The notes: a model not told the origin generated them from the sequence alone. A stretch of 20,788 nucleotides of DNA from Pseudomonadales bacterium (GCA_020443005.1 JAGRJA010000268.1:1-20788), one strand, 5' to 3'. Shown: positions 1 through 7,788, counted from the stretch's first letter. Made by a program: numbers and translations.

Positions 1-3
1 AGC

Positions 4-630
4 TCAGTTTCGCCGACGCTGTTTTCTTCCGAGTTCTTCGAGCATCATGTCATAAATTGCCAATGAGCTGATAAGGAGAAATGAGGTAATCACCCAGATA
101 GCCGCTTCGGCATAATAGTGATTTTCGGGTCTCATGACCTGCTTGAACTCAAAACCGGTCTGATCGACCCACATCAGGCCAAAACCGCCAATCACAACCA
201 GTGCCGAAGTATAAAAACCCTCCTGTCGGCCAGCGAGCAGAAAAGAAATGATCGGCGCACAAAAAAACAGCTGCATGACGGGTGAAACCCATCCACCTGT
301 AAAAATCACTGCGAGCAACGCGCACAGAAAAAATGTTGCGGAAAAAACAATACCTGAAATTTCAATGCGGGCCACACTGTAAAAAAACAGACACTGGGTA
401 ACCAGAAGGAACATCGCTGGCCCCAAAGCCAAAAGCGCGCCTACAAAATCGCTGATGCCGGCAAGCTGTAAAAAGAGAAACACAAAAAAAAGAACGCCGA
501 CAATGCCCAGAGAAATCAACAACATTGCTGTCTGCACTCGCGCTCTGGTCAGCATATCAATGGCGACATTCTCTGCTGCCAGTTTTTCTGGTAAAAAGCG
601 ATCAAGCCTGCTGATAAATGATCGAAGCAT
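4..630 (-). CDS. Standalone multi-pass membrane protein, sensor-module-like
   Basis: I do not recognise a named family with certainty. The 208-residue product has a short amphipathic N-terminus (RLDRFLPEK), then about six hydrophobic segments that pair into hairpins, and a short Arg-rich cytoplasmic tail ending in KQRRRN. This arrangement resembles the membrane sensor modules found at the N-terminus of some histidine kinases and diguanylate cyclases. No kinase, GGDEF or cyclase domain follows, because a stop codon closes the frame at the window edge. An ATG at 645 would add five residues, but its purine-rich stretch abuts the codon. I prefer the ATG at 630, which has AGGGGGG three bases upstream. 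It is transcribed divergently from the EBP-like gene. It could also be an ordinary membrane protein with no sensing role, or work with a partner encoded outside the window. Confidence 0.6.
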   Translation of the reverse strand: MLRSFISRLDRFLPEKLAAENVAIDMLTRARVQTAMLLISLGIVGVLFFVFLFLQLAGISDFVGALLALGPAMFLLVTQCLFFYSVARIEISGIVFSATFFLCALLAVIFTGGWVSPVMQLFFCAPIISFLLAGRQEGFYTSALVVIGGFGLMWVDQTGFEFKQVMRPENHYYAEAAIWVITSFLLISSLAIYDMMLEELGRKQRRRN

Positions 631-696
631 CTGCCCCCCTGGCATTCCCTGTGCTTGCTACCCCGACATCAGGGTTGAGGCAGGAAGTCTACCCCA

Positions 697-726
697 TTGA
701 CTTTACAAAAGAAAAGGCATCATAGT
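697..726 (+). promoter_or_regulatory. Candidate sigma70 promoter for the EBP-like gene
   Basis: TTGACT at 697-702 matches five of six -35 consensus bases. CATAGT at 721-726 matches four of six -10 bases, and the spacer is 18 bp. Transcription would start near 733, just upstream of the ATG at 754. If correct, the in-frame TTG at 697 is part of the -35 box and not a start codon. Confidence 0.4.
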
Positions 727-753
727 AAGGCGATTCACAAACCGGAAGCCCGC

Positions 754-1473
754 ATGCATCCAGAGAAACAAAACCTGAAGCAGATTCAGGCATTATTATT
801 GGCCCTGGTTGTTCTTGCTTTCCCGTTCTGCGCATGGCTGGTTTACCAGCAGAACCAGCCACGACTGGAAATGGCCAATATGCTGGCCTGTGTTTATGGC
901 TTCGGACTTTACGCGGTATTTTTCTCCCCCTGGCTGCCCATCCCCGGCAGAAAGCTCGTCTCCCCCTCTCAACGCTTGCAGGAAAGCGTTATTATCTGGT
1001 TTTGGGTTACCTATATAACGCACCTTACCTGGGAGTTTGGCTGGCTGGTCTTTCACGATGCGATTGTCAACGGCAAGGATGCCTCATGGACCTACATCTG
1101 GTGGGCTTACATTGATGGAGGCGACTACCGGTATGCGGAATTTGGCAGCACACTGGTGGGGATGGAAATTCTCTCGGTCATCAACGGTATTGTTGGCATG
1201 CTTGGCCTGTTTTTCTGGTACAAAAAGCCCTGCAAGCAAAATCTGGCAATTTTGCTGTTTATGGCAACCGCGGTAGTACATCTCTATGCCACTTCTCTCT
1301 ATTATCTTACCGAGATACTGGAAGGCTTTCCGAATGTGAATACCGAAAGCATTTTCGATATTGGCGTGAAGTTTATTATTGCCAATTCGCCCTGGCTGGT
1401 AATGCCTTGCCTGGTGCTCAAATGGGGAGGCAAAACATTGACGGAAGAGCCCTCTGGGTCACTCGCCCAATAA
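754..1473 (+). CDS. EBP-like (emopamil-binding protein / EXPERA-type) sterol isomerase homologue
   Basis: The 239-residue polytopic membrane protein resembles eukaryotic EBP, the 3-beta-hydroxysteroid delta8-delta7 isomerase, over most of its length. Matching segments include HLTWEFGW, GGDYRYAEF, LYYLTE and NSPWLVMPCLVL. Residues His90, Glu94, Glu138, Asn211 and Trp214 fall at nearly the spacing of human EBP His76, Glu80, Glu122, Asn193 and Trp196 (recalled from memory). Human EBP is about 230 residues, so the length fits. The ATG at 754 has GGAAG five bases upstream. The longer frame from a TTG at 697 would start inside a promoter-like -35 box. The last 15 bp overlap the 3' end of the convergent ABC exporter gene. 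The family assignment rests on motif spacing; the substrate (sterol, steroid or another polycyclic lipid) is inference. Confidence 0.72.
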   Translation: MHPEKQNLKQIQALLLALVVLAFPFCAWLVYQQNQPRLEMANMLACVYGFGLYAVFFSPWLPIPGRKLVSPSQRLQESVIIWFWVTYITHLTWEFGWLVFHDAIVNGKDASWTYIWWAYIDGGDYRYAEFGSTLVGMEILSVINGIVGMLGLFFWYKKPCKQNLAILLFMATAVVHLYATSLYYLTEILEGFPNVNTESIFDIGVKFIIANSPWLVMPCLVLKWGGKTLTEEPSGSLAQ

Positions 1474-3285
1474 GCCGAACTCTTCGCTTGTCACTGCCCG
1501 CTCTTCATCCCGAAACTGCAATTCCACCAGTCGCTGATATAAAGCCGAACTTTTCAGCAAACCTTGATGGTCACCCTGGGCAAGCAGTCTTCCCTGCTCA
1601 ACAACGGCAATACTGTCGGCATGCAGTATGGTCGAAAGGCGATGCGCAATAATAATGGTGGTACGGTTTTGCATCAGCGCCTGTAATGCCTTTTGAACCT
1701 GATGCTCACTTTCGGCATCAAGCGCACTGGTCGCCTCATCAAGCAGCAGGATACGCGGGTTTTTCAGTATAGCTCTGGCAATCGCAATACGCTGACGCTG
1801 CCCGCCTGACAAACGCACGCCCTGCTCGCCCAGAAAGCTGTGATAGCCATCGGGCAACTGCATAATAAAATCATGCGCGTAGGCTGCTCTTGCTGCAGCC
1901 AACACCTCGGCATCGGAAGCAGAGGGCCGTCCGTAACGAATATTATGCATCACATCCGCTGTAAACATGGCCGGCTGCTGTGAAACCACAGCAAGCTGCT
2001 CACGCAAATCGTGGGGGTGCAAGCTGCGAAGATCCACACAATTTTCTTCCTCTCCAAAGAAGATCGCACCCTGTTGCGGGTCATAAAATCGCTGAATCAA
2101 CTCGAATACTGTCGACTTGCCAGCGCCTGAAGGCCCCACAAGCGCCAGGCTTTTACCCTGTGCCACTTTCAGGCTGAAGTTATCCAGTGCGGCAATACCC
2201 GGCCTTGAGGGATAACAAAAGCTGACTCCGCTAAAAACAATGCCCGCCGGCAAAACGGCTGCCGATAATGAAGATGATTCCGACGAAGGCGCTATTTCTG
2301 TCGGCACATTCAGCAACTCCATGAGTCGGTCCGTAGCACCGGCAGCCCGCTGAAGTTCGCCATAAACTTCCGAAAGGGTTGCCACACCAACCGCCACCAT
2401 AATGGCATAAAAAATGAAAGCCCCAAGATCGCCACCGGACATTGTCCCTTCCAGCACACTGCTACCACCGATCCACAACATACCGGTCAATGCAGCAAAG
2501 ACCAACAAAATAACCACGGCCATCAGCACAGCTCGCACACGGATCCGGCTTTTGGCAACAGCAAAGGCATTTTCTACCTCAGAGGAGAAAGCATGGACTT
2601 CCTGGCTCTCCCGGTTATAACTTTGCACCGTCTTGATATTCTGAATGATTTCCCCTGCATAGGTACCTACATCGGCAATCGAATCCTGGCTTTTTCGGGA
2701 AAGATTGCGCACCCGCCGCCCAAAAAACAGAATCGGTGCCAGCACCAGCGGCACACAAGCCATCACGATCAGGGTTAACTTCCAGCTCGTAATCAACAAC
2801 ATGATCAATGCGCCAACCGATGTAATGGCGCTTCGCAACGCCATGGAAAATGAAGAGCCGATAATGGTTTGCAGCAGCGTTGTGTCCGTTGTCAATCGGG
2901 ACATGATTTCACCACTGCGGTTGGTTTCAAAATAGCTCGGGTGCAGGGTCACCAGATGGGCAAATACGGCTTCACGAATATCTGCACTTACCCGCTCACC
3001 CAGCCAGGAAACCAGATAAAAGCGCACAAAAGTTCCCATCGCCATCAGCACAGAAAGGCCGAAAATCAGAAGTACGGCCCGGTTCAGGTATTCCGGAGAA
3101 CCCTCAACAAAACCTTCATCGATAAGAATACGGACTCCCTGACCAATGGACAAATTGACCCCTGCCGTAAACACCAGAGCAATCAACGCCGCCCCAAGCA
3201 CGCGTTTATAAGGAACAAGAAATGCAGCCAGCATCTTCAATACCGACAGTTTTTTGAGTACTTGGGCTGGTTCGGGGGGTGACAT
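1459..3285 (-). CDS. Half-size ABC exporter (fused permease-ATPase, MsbA/multidrug type)
   Basis: The 608-residue protein has an N-terminal six-helix type IV exporter domain (about residues 1-320) fused to an ATPase domain. The ATPase carries Walker A GPSGAGKST near residue 383, the signature LSGGQRQRIAIARA near 490, Walker B ILLLDEATSALD near 510 and the H-loop IIAHRLS near 545. All catalytic motifs look intact. It should work as a homodimer in the inner membrane, exporting lipids or hydrophobic compounds; the substrate cannot be told from sequence. The longest frame starts at a TTG at 3324 with no ribosome binding site. The ATG at 3285 begins MSPPEPAQ and gives a normal family length, although its own ribosome binding site is also weak. 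Its end overlaps the convergent EBP-like gene by 15 bp. Confidence 0.9.
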   Translation of the reverse strand: MSPPEPAQVLKKLSVLKMLAAFLVPYKRVLGAALIALVFTAGVNLSIGQGVRILIDEGFVEGSPEYLNRAVLLIFGLSVLMAMGTFVRFYLVSWLGERVSADIREAVFAHLVTLHPSYFETNRSGEIMSRLTTDTTLLQTIIGSSFSMALRSAITSVGALIMLLITSWKLTLIVMACVPLVLAPILFFGRRVRNLSRKSQDSIADVGTYAGEIIQNIKTVQSYNRESQEVHAFSSEVENAFAVAKSRIRVRAVLMAVVILLVFAALTGMLWIGGSSVLEGTMSGGDLGAFIFYAIMVAVGVATLSEVYGELQRAAGATDRLMELLNVPTEIAPSSESSSLSAAVLPAGIVFSGVSFCYPSRPGIAALDNFSLKVAQGKSLALVGPSGAGKSTVFELIQRFYDPQQGAIFFGEEENCVDLRSLHPHDLREQLAVVSQQPAMFTADVMHNIRYGRPSASDAEVLAAARAAYAHDFIMQLPDGYHSFLGEQGVRLSGGQRQRIAIARAILKNPRILLLDEATSALDAESEHQVQKALQALMQNRTTIIIAHRLSTILHADSIAVVEQGRLLAQGDHQGLLKSSALYQRLVELQFRDEERAVTSEEFGLLGE

Positions 3286-3423
3286 GATATTGCTCGGCCG
3301 GAATGGAATAAATACAGGTGACAACAGGCGACCAAGCTTACGCTTATCTCACACACGCTACAGTTCGGAACAACACCTAGTTCAATGAATGAATCTTGCG
3401 CAAGCTAACCGCAAGGCACTCCA

Positions 3424-3861
3424 TCAAACTTGTCGGGCAGAAATCTGTTGCAGCTGTTTTTTCATTCGCGCACTACCCATCACATCGGCAAGCGTGTACT
3501 GATCAAGCTCAAGGTAAAAGGCCCTCATGGCCTTGCCCAAAACACCAATAAGGCTGCAACCGGGGAAAAGCACACAGCCCCGCCCTTCACAGTCAATGAC
3601 ACTGGCATCGTTTTCAAACCTGCGCACAACATCACCAATGACGATGTCTGCCGGCGACCGCCCCAACCTTAAACCACCGCCCCTACCGCGGTAGCTGTTA
3701 ATGTAATTTTCGTTAGCAAGCCGCTGTATCACCTTGCGCAAATGTTCGGCTGAAATCTGGTGATAATCGGAAATTTCATGCATGGTTACAACATCATCGG
3801 GATTATCGGCAAGATAAATAAGTACACGCAAGGCATAATCTGTCATTAACTTTAACTGCAC
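3424..3861 (-). CDS. nsrR: NsrR, Rrf2-family Fe-S transcriptional repressor sensing nitric oxide
   Basis: This is a winged-helix Rrf2 regulator of 145 residues. The N-terminus reads TDYALRVLIYLA and the wing reads RGRGGGLRLG. With the GTG start at 3861 its three cysteines fall at 91, 96 and 102, in a CX4CX5C pattern, the positions of the cluster ligands in E. coli NsrR as I recall them. This separates it from IscR (CX5CX5C). NsrR represses nitrosative-stress genes until NO attacks its [Fe-S] cluster. The GTG has GGAG six bases upstream. An ATG at 3873 and a TTG at 3876 are in frame and would add four or five residues. No NO dioxygenase or NO reductase lies beside it; the nearest gene is the divergent peroxiredoxin, so its targets are probably elsewhere. 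Confidence 0.85.
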   Translation of the reverse strand: MQLKLMTDYALRVLIYLADNPDDVVTMHEISDYHQISAEHLRKVIQRLANENYINSYRGRGGGLRLGRSPADIVIGDVVRRFENDASVIDCEGRGCVLFPGCSLIGVLGKAMRAFYLELDQYTLADVMGSARMKKQLQQISARQV

Positions 3862-4051
3862 GACATACTCCATCAACTTCCATTCCAGAGATGAAGTGTA
3901 GCATTATTTTTCACCATGCTCTTTTCAAGTTTTCTACAAAGCTATAGAGTGTTTCTCTGACGAATATCGGCAGGCATCCTGTATTTACCCGAATGCATTT
4001 TCTGGTCGGGCTAAAACATCATTTCATACCCAATACAAAAAGAGGTGGCTT

Positions 4052-4546
4052 ATGGCATTTCCCAAAGTTGGCAACATGGCTCCGGCATTCAAGCTGAAAA
4101 ACCAGTCGGGGCAGGATGTTGCGCTGAAAGATTTCAAAGGCAAAAAAAATGTCGTGGTGTATTTTTATCCTCGTGCCATGACGCCCGGCTGTACAGTGCA
4201 GGCCTGTGGCATCAGGGATAGCGAGGCTGACTTCGCAAGACTGGACACTGTGGTTCTGGCTATCAGCCCTGACCCGGTCAGCAAATTGCAAAAATTTGCC
4301 GACAAGGAACAGCTGGCATTTCATCTGCTGTCCGATGAGCCCAAAATCAAGGGGGAAGCACCCGTTACTGCAAAAAAATACGGTGTTTGGGCCCTGAAAA
4401 AATTTATGGGCAGGGAGTCGATGGGCATCCTCCGAACGACTTTCATTATTGGCAAGGATGGCAAACTCAAGCACATAATGGATAAGGTGAAAACCAAAAC
4501 CCACCATGACGATACCCTCCAGTGGATCAGGGATCATCTGTCCTGA
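4052..4546 (+). CDS. bcp: Bcp-type peroxiredoxin (thioredoxin-dependent thiol peroxidase)
   Basis: This 164-residue thioredoxin-fold peroxidase reduces hydrogen peroxide and organic hydroperoxides in the cytoplasm. The motif TPGCTVQACGIRD holds the peroxidatic Cys47 and a second Cys52, the five-residue spacing of E. coli Bcp (Cys45/Cys50), which points to an atypical two-Cys mechanism. The C-terminal GILRTTFIIGKDG stretch is also typical of the family. A strong ribosome binding site, AGAGG at 4041-4045, fixes the ATG. It is divergent from nsrR across about 190 bp. The small unknown gene 25 bp downstream is probably cotranscribed. No clear OxyR or NsrR operator is visible by eye. Confidence 0.9.
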   Translation: MAFPKVGNMAPAFKLKNQSGQDVALKDFKGKKNVVVYFYPRAMTPGCTVQACGIRDSEADFARLDTVVLAISPDPVSKLQKFADKEQLAFHLLSDEPKIKGEAPVTAKKYGVWALKKFMGRESMGILRTTFIIGKDGKLKHIMDKVKTKTHHDDTLQWIRDHLS

Positions 4547-4571
4547 AACACCTTTTTAAACTCGGAGAGAA

Positions 4572-4991
4572 ATGAATATGCCTGTGATTCTTCAAGGAGA
4601 AGAACAAAAACCTGAATGGTTACCCGAGCGTCTTGACGAAAATATCGTCTATGGTGAACGCCTTGTCAGAAAGTCACTGATCTTCAGGAAAAAAATTTTC
4701 ACCTGTAGCCTGACAGTGGCAGAACCTCAAAATTTCGGCATCATATTTTCGAATGTCACAACCCGGCTACTCGACTGGTACAGGGAAAATGAAAAAACGG
4801 CAGGCGGCGTTGAATTCAGCCTGGCTTGTCGCGATGTAACTTTCGGCAAAGCTATCAGCTCCGTTGACACTCTGGCGAACTCCGGTGGCGTCTACAGTTT
4901 CCTGAAAAAAATGGATGTGCAACTTCATCTGTACAAACTTGGGGGCAAGTATGTCAAAACCTACCAGCCGGAAATACTGGAAAGAAAATAA
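4572..4991 (+). CDS. Conserved-looking hypothetical cytoplasmic protein
   Basis: I do not recognise this 139-residue protein. It has no signal peptide or membrane segment. It is a mixed alpha/beta, mildly basic sequence with a WLPERLDENIVYGERLVRK opening and a central stretch rich in beta-type residues. There are two cysteines (in FTCSL and LACRD) with no metal-motif spacing. GGAGAG ends about three to eight bases before two possible ATG starts at 4572 and 4578. It follows bcp by 25 bp with no terminator between, so the two probably form an operon. Codon use resembles the neighbours, which supports a real gene. Confidence 0.65.
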   Translation: MNMPVILQGEEQKPEWLPERLDENIVYGERLVRKSLIFRKKIFTCSLTVAEPQNFGIIFSNVTTRLLDWYRENEKTAGGVEFSLACRDVTFGKAISSVDTLANSGGVYSFLKKMDVQLHLYKLGGKYVKTYQPEILERK

Positions 4992-5018
4992 ACAACCCTG
5001 TCGACGCTACTTACAGAC

Positions 5019-5047
5019 AAAAAAAAGCCCATCAGAGGATGACGGGC
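5019..5047 (-). terminator. Rho-independent terminator of the FimV_N-domain gene
   Basis: On the minus strand a GCCC/GGGC plus TCA/TGA stem, with one mismatch and a five-base loop, is followed by eight T residues. It begins about 40 bp after the stop of the FimV_N gene. It has no T-run in the plus direction, so it acts on one strand. Confidence 0.75.
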
Positions 5048-5086
5048 CCAACTGTGCTTACGCACAAAATCTTACTGTTGGCTAAA

Positions 5087-5482
5087 TTACCTTGAAATCG
5101 GCAACAAAACAACATATTCCTTAACAATTCTGCCTCCCGGCCATTGTAGATCGACGACAAAATCCATATAGGGCTCTTTTATCACCTCACGACTGCTAAC
5201 CAGAATCACCGGGCCTGAAATATGCTTCAGATCCAGCTTGAATTTCAAACCTGTAAGATAGTGCTTTCGTATTGCACCCAACCGCTTGAAGTCATCCTCT
5301 TTGGCAAGCTCGACGAGCAACTGCTCTTCAGTGAAGTCGCTTGCACTGGTCAGGGCGATCACAGCTGAAAACGGCTCGTTCACGGTAGAGTCGACAATAA
5401 TATCCCCCAAGCCAAGGGCAAAAACCCTGCCGCAGCACAAGGATGCCAGAAGCAGCAAAACAGAAGTGAGCCGTTTAACCAT
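5087..5482 (-). CDS. Standalone secreted FimV N-terminal-domain protein
   Basis: The 131-residue product begins with a signal peptide (MVKRLTSVLLLLASLCCGRVFA) and continues as one FimV_N domain: LGLGDIIVDSTVNEPFSA near the start, an EEQLLVELAKEDDFKRLG segment, VSSREVIKEPYMDFVVDLQW, and the closing strand REY-like KEYVVLLP. In FimV/HubP polar landmark proteins this domain is only the periplasmic head of a much larger protein with LysM, transmembrane and TPR parts. Here a stop codon follows the head at once, and an intrinsic terminator lies about 40 bp later, so this is a complete small gene and not a fragment in a longer frame. The ribosome binding site is AGGG, five bases before the ATG. It probably sits in the periplasm; a role in polarity or pilus function is inference. 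Confidence 0.82.
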   Translation of the reverse strand: MVKRLTSVLLLLASLCCGRVFALGLGDIIVDSTVNEPFSAVIALTSASDFTEEQLLVELAKEDDFKRLGAIRKHYLTGLKFKLDLKHISGPVILVSSREVIKEPYMDFVVDLQWPGGRIVKEYVVLLPISR

Positions 5483-5518
5483 GAAATTCCCTACCTTTTT
5501 TCACTTGTAATGGGAGGG

Positions 5519-5548
5519 ATTATAGAGACAAAAGCCCGGTACTGCCAT
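5519..5548 (-). promoter_or_regulatory. Candidate sigma70 promoter of the FimV_N gene
   Basis: On the minus strand ATGGCA (5548-5543, four of six -35 bases) is separated by 18 bp from a consensus TATAAT (5524-5519). The start point would be near 5512, leaving about 30 bases of leader before the ribosome binding site. Confidence 0.5.
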
Positions 5549-5732
5549 GTGTTTTCAGTGACTTGTGAATCAGCTCTCGTTTCACTCCCATCCTTTCAGT
5601 AACATTTCACACAATTATTCACTCGGCAAAACGCCCTGCAGCCAGAACCTGCAAATCATTGATGCCTATCATTTCTACCACTGACCTGCCGGTTAGAAAA
5701 AAATGTTGAGAAGGTGCCGCGTTTTTCTGCGT

Positions 5733-5761
5733 TTGTTGTTTAATCAAGCCCTCCCTATAAT
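5733..5761 (+). promoter_or_regulatory. Candidate sigma70 promoter of the GT-C glycosyltransferase gene
   Basis: A consensus TATAAT lies at 5756-5761, 17 bp after a weak TTGTTG at 5733-5738. Transcription would start near 5768, after the in-frame TTG at 5765, which argues for the ATG at 5798 as the start codon. Confidence 0.5.
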
Positions 5762-5797
5762 GCCTTGAACAAAAAACCAGACAGAACAATATCTTTG

Positions 5798-7732
5798 ATG
5801 GCAAAATTTCGCACACTTGCAGGGAGCGATCGGGTTCGACTTCTGTTCATAGCCGGTCTGGCTCTGGCCCTGCGACTGCTCTATGTCTACCTGTGCTACA
5901 AACAAAACCTGTTTCCAGATTTGTTTCTCGACAGCAAGTTCTATGAAAAAACGGCCCTGTCCATACATCAGGGTTATGGTGCCGGCAACCATCCCTACCT
6001 GCTGTCACCACTTTACCCTTACCTTTTTCAACCCTTTATCGAGAACGGCGTTTTCAATGCCAATGCCCTGCGAGTTCTGCAGGCCTTCGCTGGCAGTATT
6101 GTTGCAGCCCTGTGTAGTCAGTGCACATTTCTGCTCACAAAAAAAACGGGGGTCGCCTGGGCTGCAGGCATTATCTGTGCTTGCTATGGCCCCATGATTC
6201 ATTATGATGCGCTGATTCTGGTCGCCAGCTTGCAGACGCTGGGCATTACCCTCTGTCTCTGGCTACTGCTTTCTGCCAACAACAAAAGCTCTTTCGGTTT
6301 GCTATTGATGGCAGGGTTGGCTCTGGGGTTTTCGACGGCCCTGCGGCCGACCGGTTTATTGATAGCCTTGTCGATACTTGCCGGCCTGTATCTCTTCCCG
6401 CGAATCAGGGGGATGAAAAAACCCTTTCGTCAAACATTCCCCTTAATGCTGGCATTTGCCATTGGCGTCGGCGTCTGGATTGCTCCGTTTACCATCCGCA
6501 ATATCAATGTGAGTGGAGAAGCCATTCTGCTTTCTGCCAACGGCGGCATGAATTTCTGGATAGGCAACCATGCCGGCAGTTTCGGCGTTTTTAATCTGCC
6601 ACCGGATTACGACCTGATGCACGACCCTCTGGGAGTGGAAATCGCCCGAAAACAAAGTGGCGAAACACTGGATTACCAGGCGAGCTCAAACTGGTGGCAA
6701 CAGAAAGCCATGGCTGATATACGCAGTAACCCGCTTCGCTGGTTGAGCCTTATTGGAAAAAAACTGCTGATATTTGCGCATCCCAGGGAAATCCCTCAAC
6801 TCGGCCTGAACTTTCAATGGTTCAGCGATCAGGTTTGGGTGCTGAATATACTTCCTTTCGACGGGCGTCACGGGTTAATCCTTGCCCTGTTCTCTCCCTT
6901 GGCTTTGTTTCTTCTGCAAGGCTGGCAAGGTGTATACGCAATCCGCTGGCCCCTGCTGATTCTGCTGGTCTACTGGGCCGGTATTGCCCTGTTTTTTGTG
7001 ACCGGTCGCTATCGGGCACCCGTCATGCCCATCGCCATCATACTCTCAGCCATAACCCTGAACGCATTACCCGAGCTGTGCAGAATGAAAAACAATGGCG
7101 TGCTGAAGGCAGCGGCGTGCAGTTTTCTGCTTTTTATCAGTATCGCCATTGCCGGCGAAGTTTTCCGTAACGACACACTGCTGCCACCCACACTTTTCTC
7201 AAGCGGGTCGGAAGAACGCCAGCGCGGAATGGCACTTTATGACAAGGGCGATTTCAAGGGTGCTGAAGAAGCTTACCGACAATCACTTGCGATCCGGGAC
7301 AACAGTATCACCCGGGGTAATCTCGCCAACAGCCTCAAAGCCCAGGGCAGAATCGATGAGGCCGTGATGGAATACAGAAAATCCCTGAACATCAACCCCC
7401 GCGATGCCGTGGTCTGGTACAACCTGGGCAACACCTATCGCGACTATTTCAAACAGGCCGGAAAAGCCATGGAAAGCTACAGGAGAGCCATCGAATTCCA
7501 GCCCCTGTTCAGCGAAGCCTATCTGAATCTTGGTATTTTACAGGCCAATAACAATCTACCCGATGAGGCCATCAACAGCCTGAAACATTACCTGCAGCTG
7601 GCACCGGCACAGGCAAATAATCGCCCGGCCGTGGAAAACATGATCAGGGAGCTCGAAAAACACAGCATGGAAAGAAAACTCATGCAACAACTCAGGCAAA
7701 AAGATGCCTTCGAAAAACTTCCTCTACCCTGA
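5798..7732 (+). CDS. GT-C fold membrane glycosyltransferase with C-terminal TPR domain
   Basis: The 644-residue protein has two parts. Residues 1 to about 465 hold many membrane segments. An early periplasmic loop carries Asp45 in FLDSKFYEKTALSIHQGYG and the nearby PYLLSPLYPYLF, the pattern of ArnT/PMT-like GT-C enzymes that use polyprenyl-phosphate sugars. Residues about 470-610 form four TPR-like repeats, for example GDFKGAEEAYRQSLAI, GRIDEAVMEYRKSLNINPRD and GKAMESYRRAIEFQP, which probably lie in the periplasm and bind a partner. A TTG at 5765 would add 11 residues, but it sits upstream of the expected transcript start; neither start has a good ribosome binding site. It stands alone between its own promoter and that of mrp. 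Acceptor and donor are unknown. Confidence 0.8.
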   Translation: MAKFRTLAGSDRVRLLFIAGLALALRLLYVYLCYKQNLFPDLFLDSKFYEKTALSIHQGYGAGNHPYLLSPLYPYLFQPFIENGVFNANALRVLQAFAGSIVAALCSQCTFLLTKKTGVAWAAGIICACYGPMIHYDALILVASLQTLGITLCLWLLLSANNKSSFGLLLMAGLALGFSTALRPTGLLIALSILAGLYLFPRIRGMKKPFRQTFPLMLAFAIGVGVWIAPFTIRNINVSGEAILLSANGGMNFWIGNHAGSFGVFNLPPDYDLMHDPLGVEIARKQSGETLDYQASSNWWQQKAMADIRSNPLRWLSLIGKKLLIFAHPREIPQLGLNFQWFSDQVWVLNILPFDGRHGLILALFSPLALFLLQGWQGVYAIRWPLLILLVYWAGIALFFVTGRYRAPVMPIAIILSAITLNALPELCRMKNNGVLKAAACSFLLFISIAIAGEVFRNDTLLPPTLFSSGSEERQRGMALYDKGDFKGAEEAYRQSLAIRDNSITRGNLANSLKAQGRIDEAVMEYRKSLNINPRDAVVWYNLGNTYRDYFKQAGKAMESYRRAIEFQPLFSEAYLNLGILQANNNLPDEAINSLKHYLQLAPAQANNRPAVENMIRELEKHSMERKLMQQLRQKDAFEKLPLP

Positions 7733-7760
7733 AAATTCATCAACAGCACCCAAATCAAAG

Positions 7761-7788
7761 TTGTCGCCGGTGTAAAACCGCATACAAT
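7761..7788 (+). promoter_or_regulatory. Candidate sigma70 promoter of mrp/apbC
   Basis: TTGTCG at 7761-7766 and TACAAT at 7783-7788 (five of six -10 bases) are separated by 16 bp. The predicted start near 7795 leaves a leader of about 25 bases before the ATG at 7821. Confidence 0.45.

Larger units (their letters stand above)
5483..5797. other. Intergenic region between divergent FimV_N and glycosyltransferase genes
   Basis: These 315 bases carry two outward-facing promoters, one at each end (5519-5548 minus and 5733-5761 plus). Between 5549 and 5732 I see no convincing coding frame, repeat, RNA gene or operator. Confidence 0.6.

Noticed and set aside
697..753. N-terminal extension of the EBP-like protein from a TTG at 697
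   Set aside because: The TTG lies in a -35-like TTGACT box, lacks a ribosome binding site at proper spacing, and the ATG at 754 has GGAAG five bases upstream with a family-typical length.
3862..4051. NsrR binding site in the nsrR-bcp intergenic region
   Set aside because: An AGCAT/ATGCT pair near 3900 has the wrong spacing and does not match the 11-1-11 consensus as I know it.
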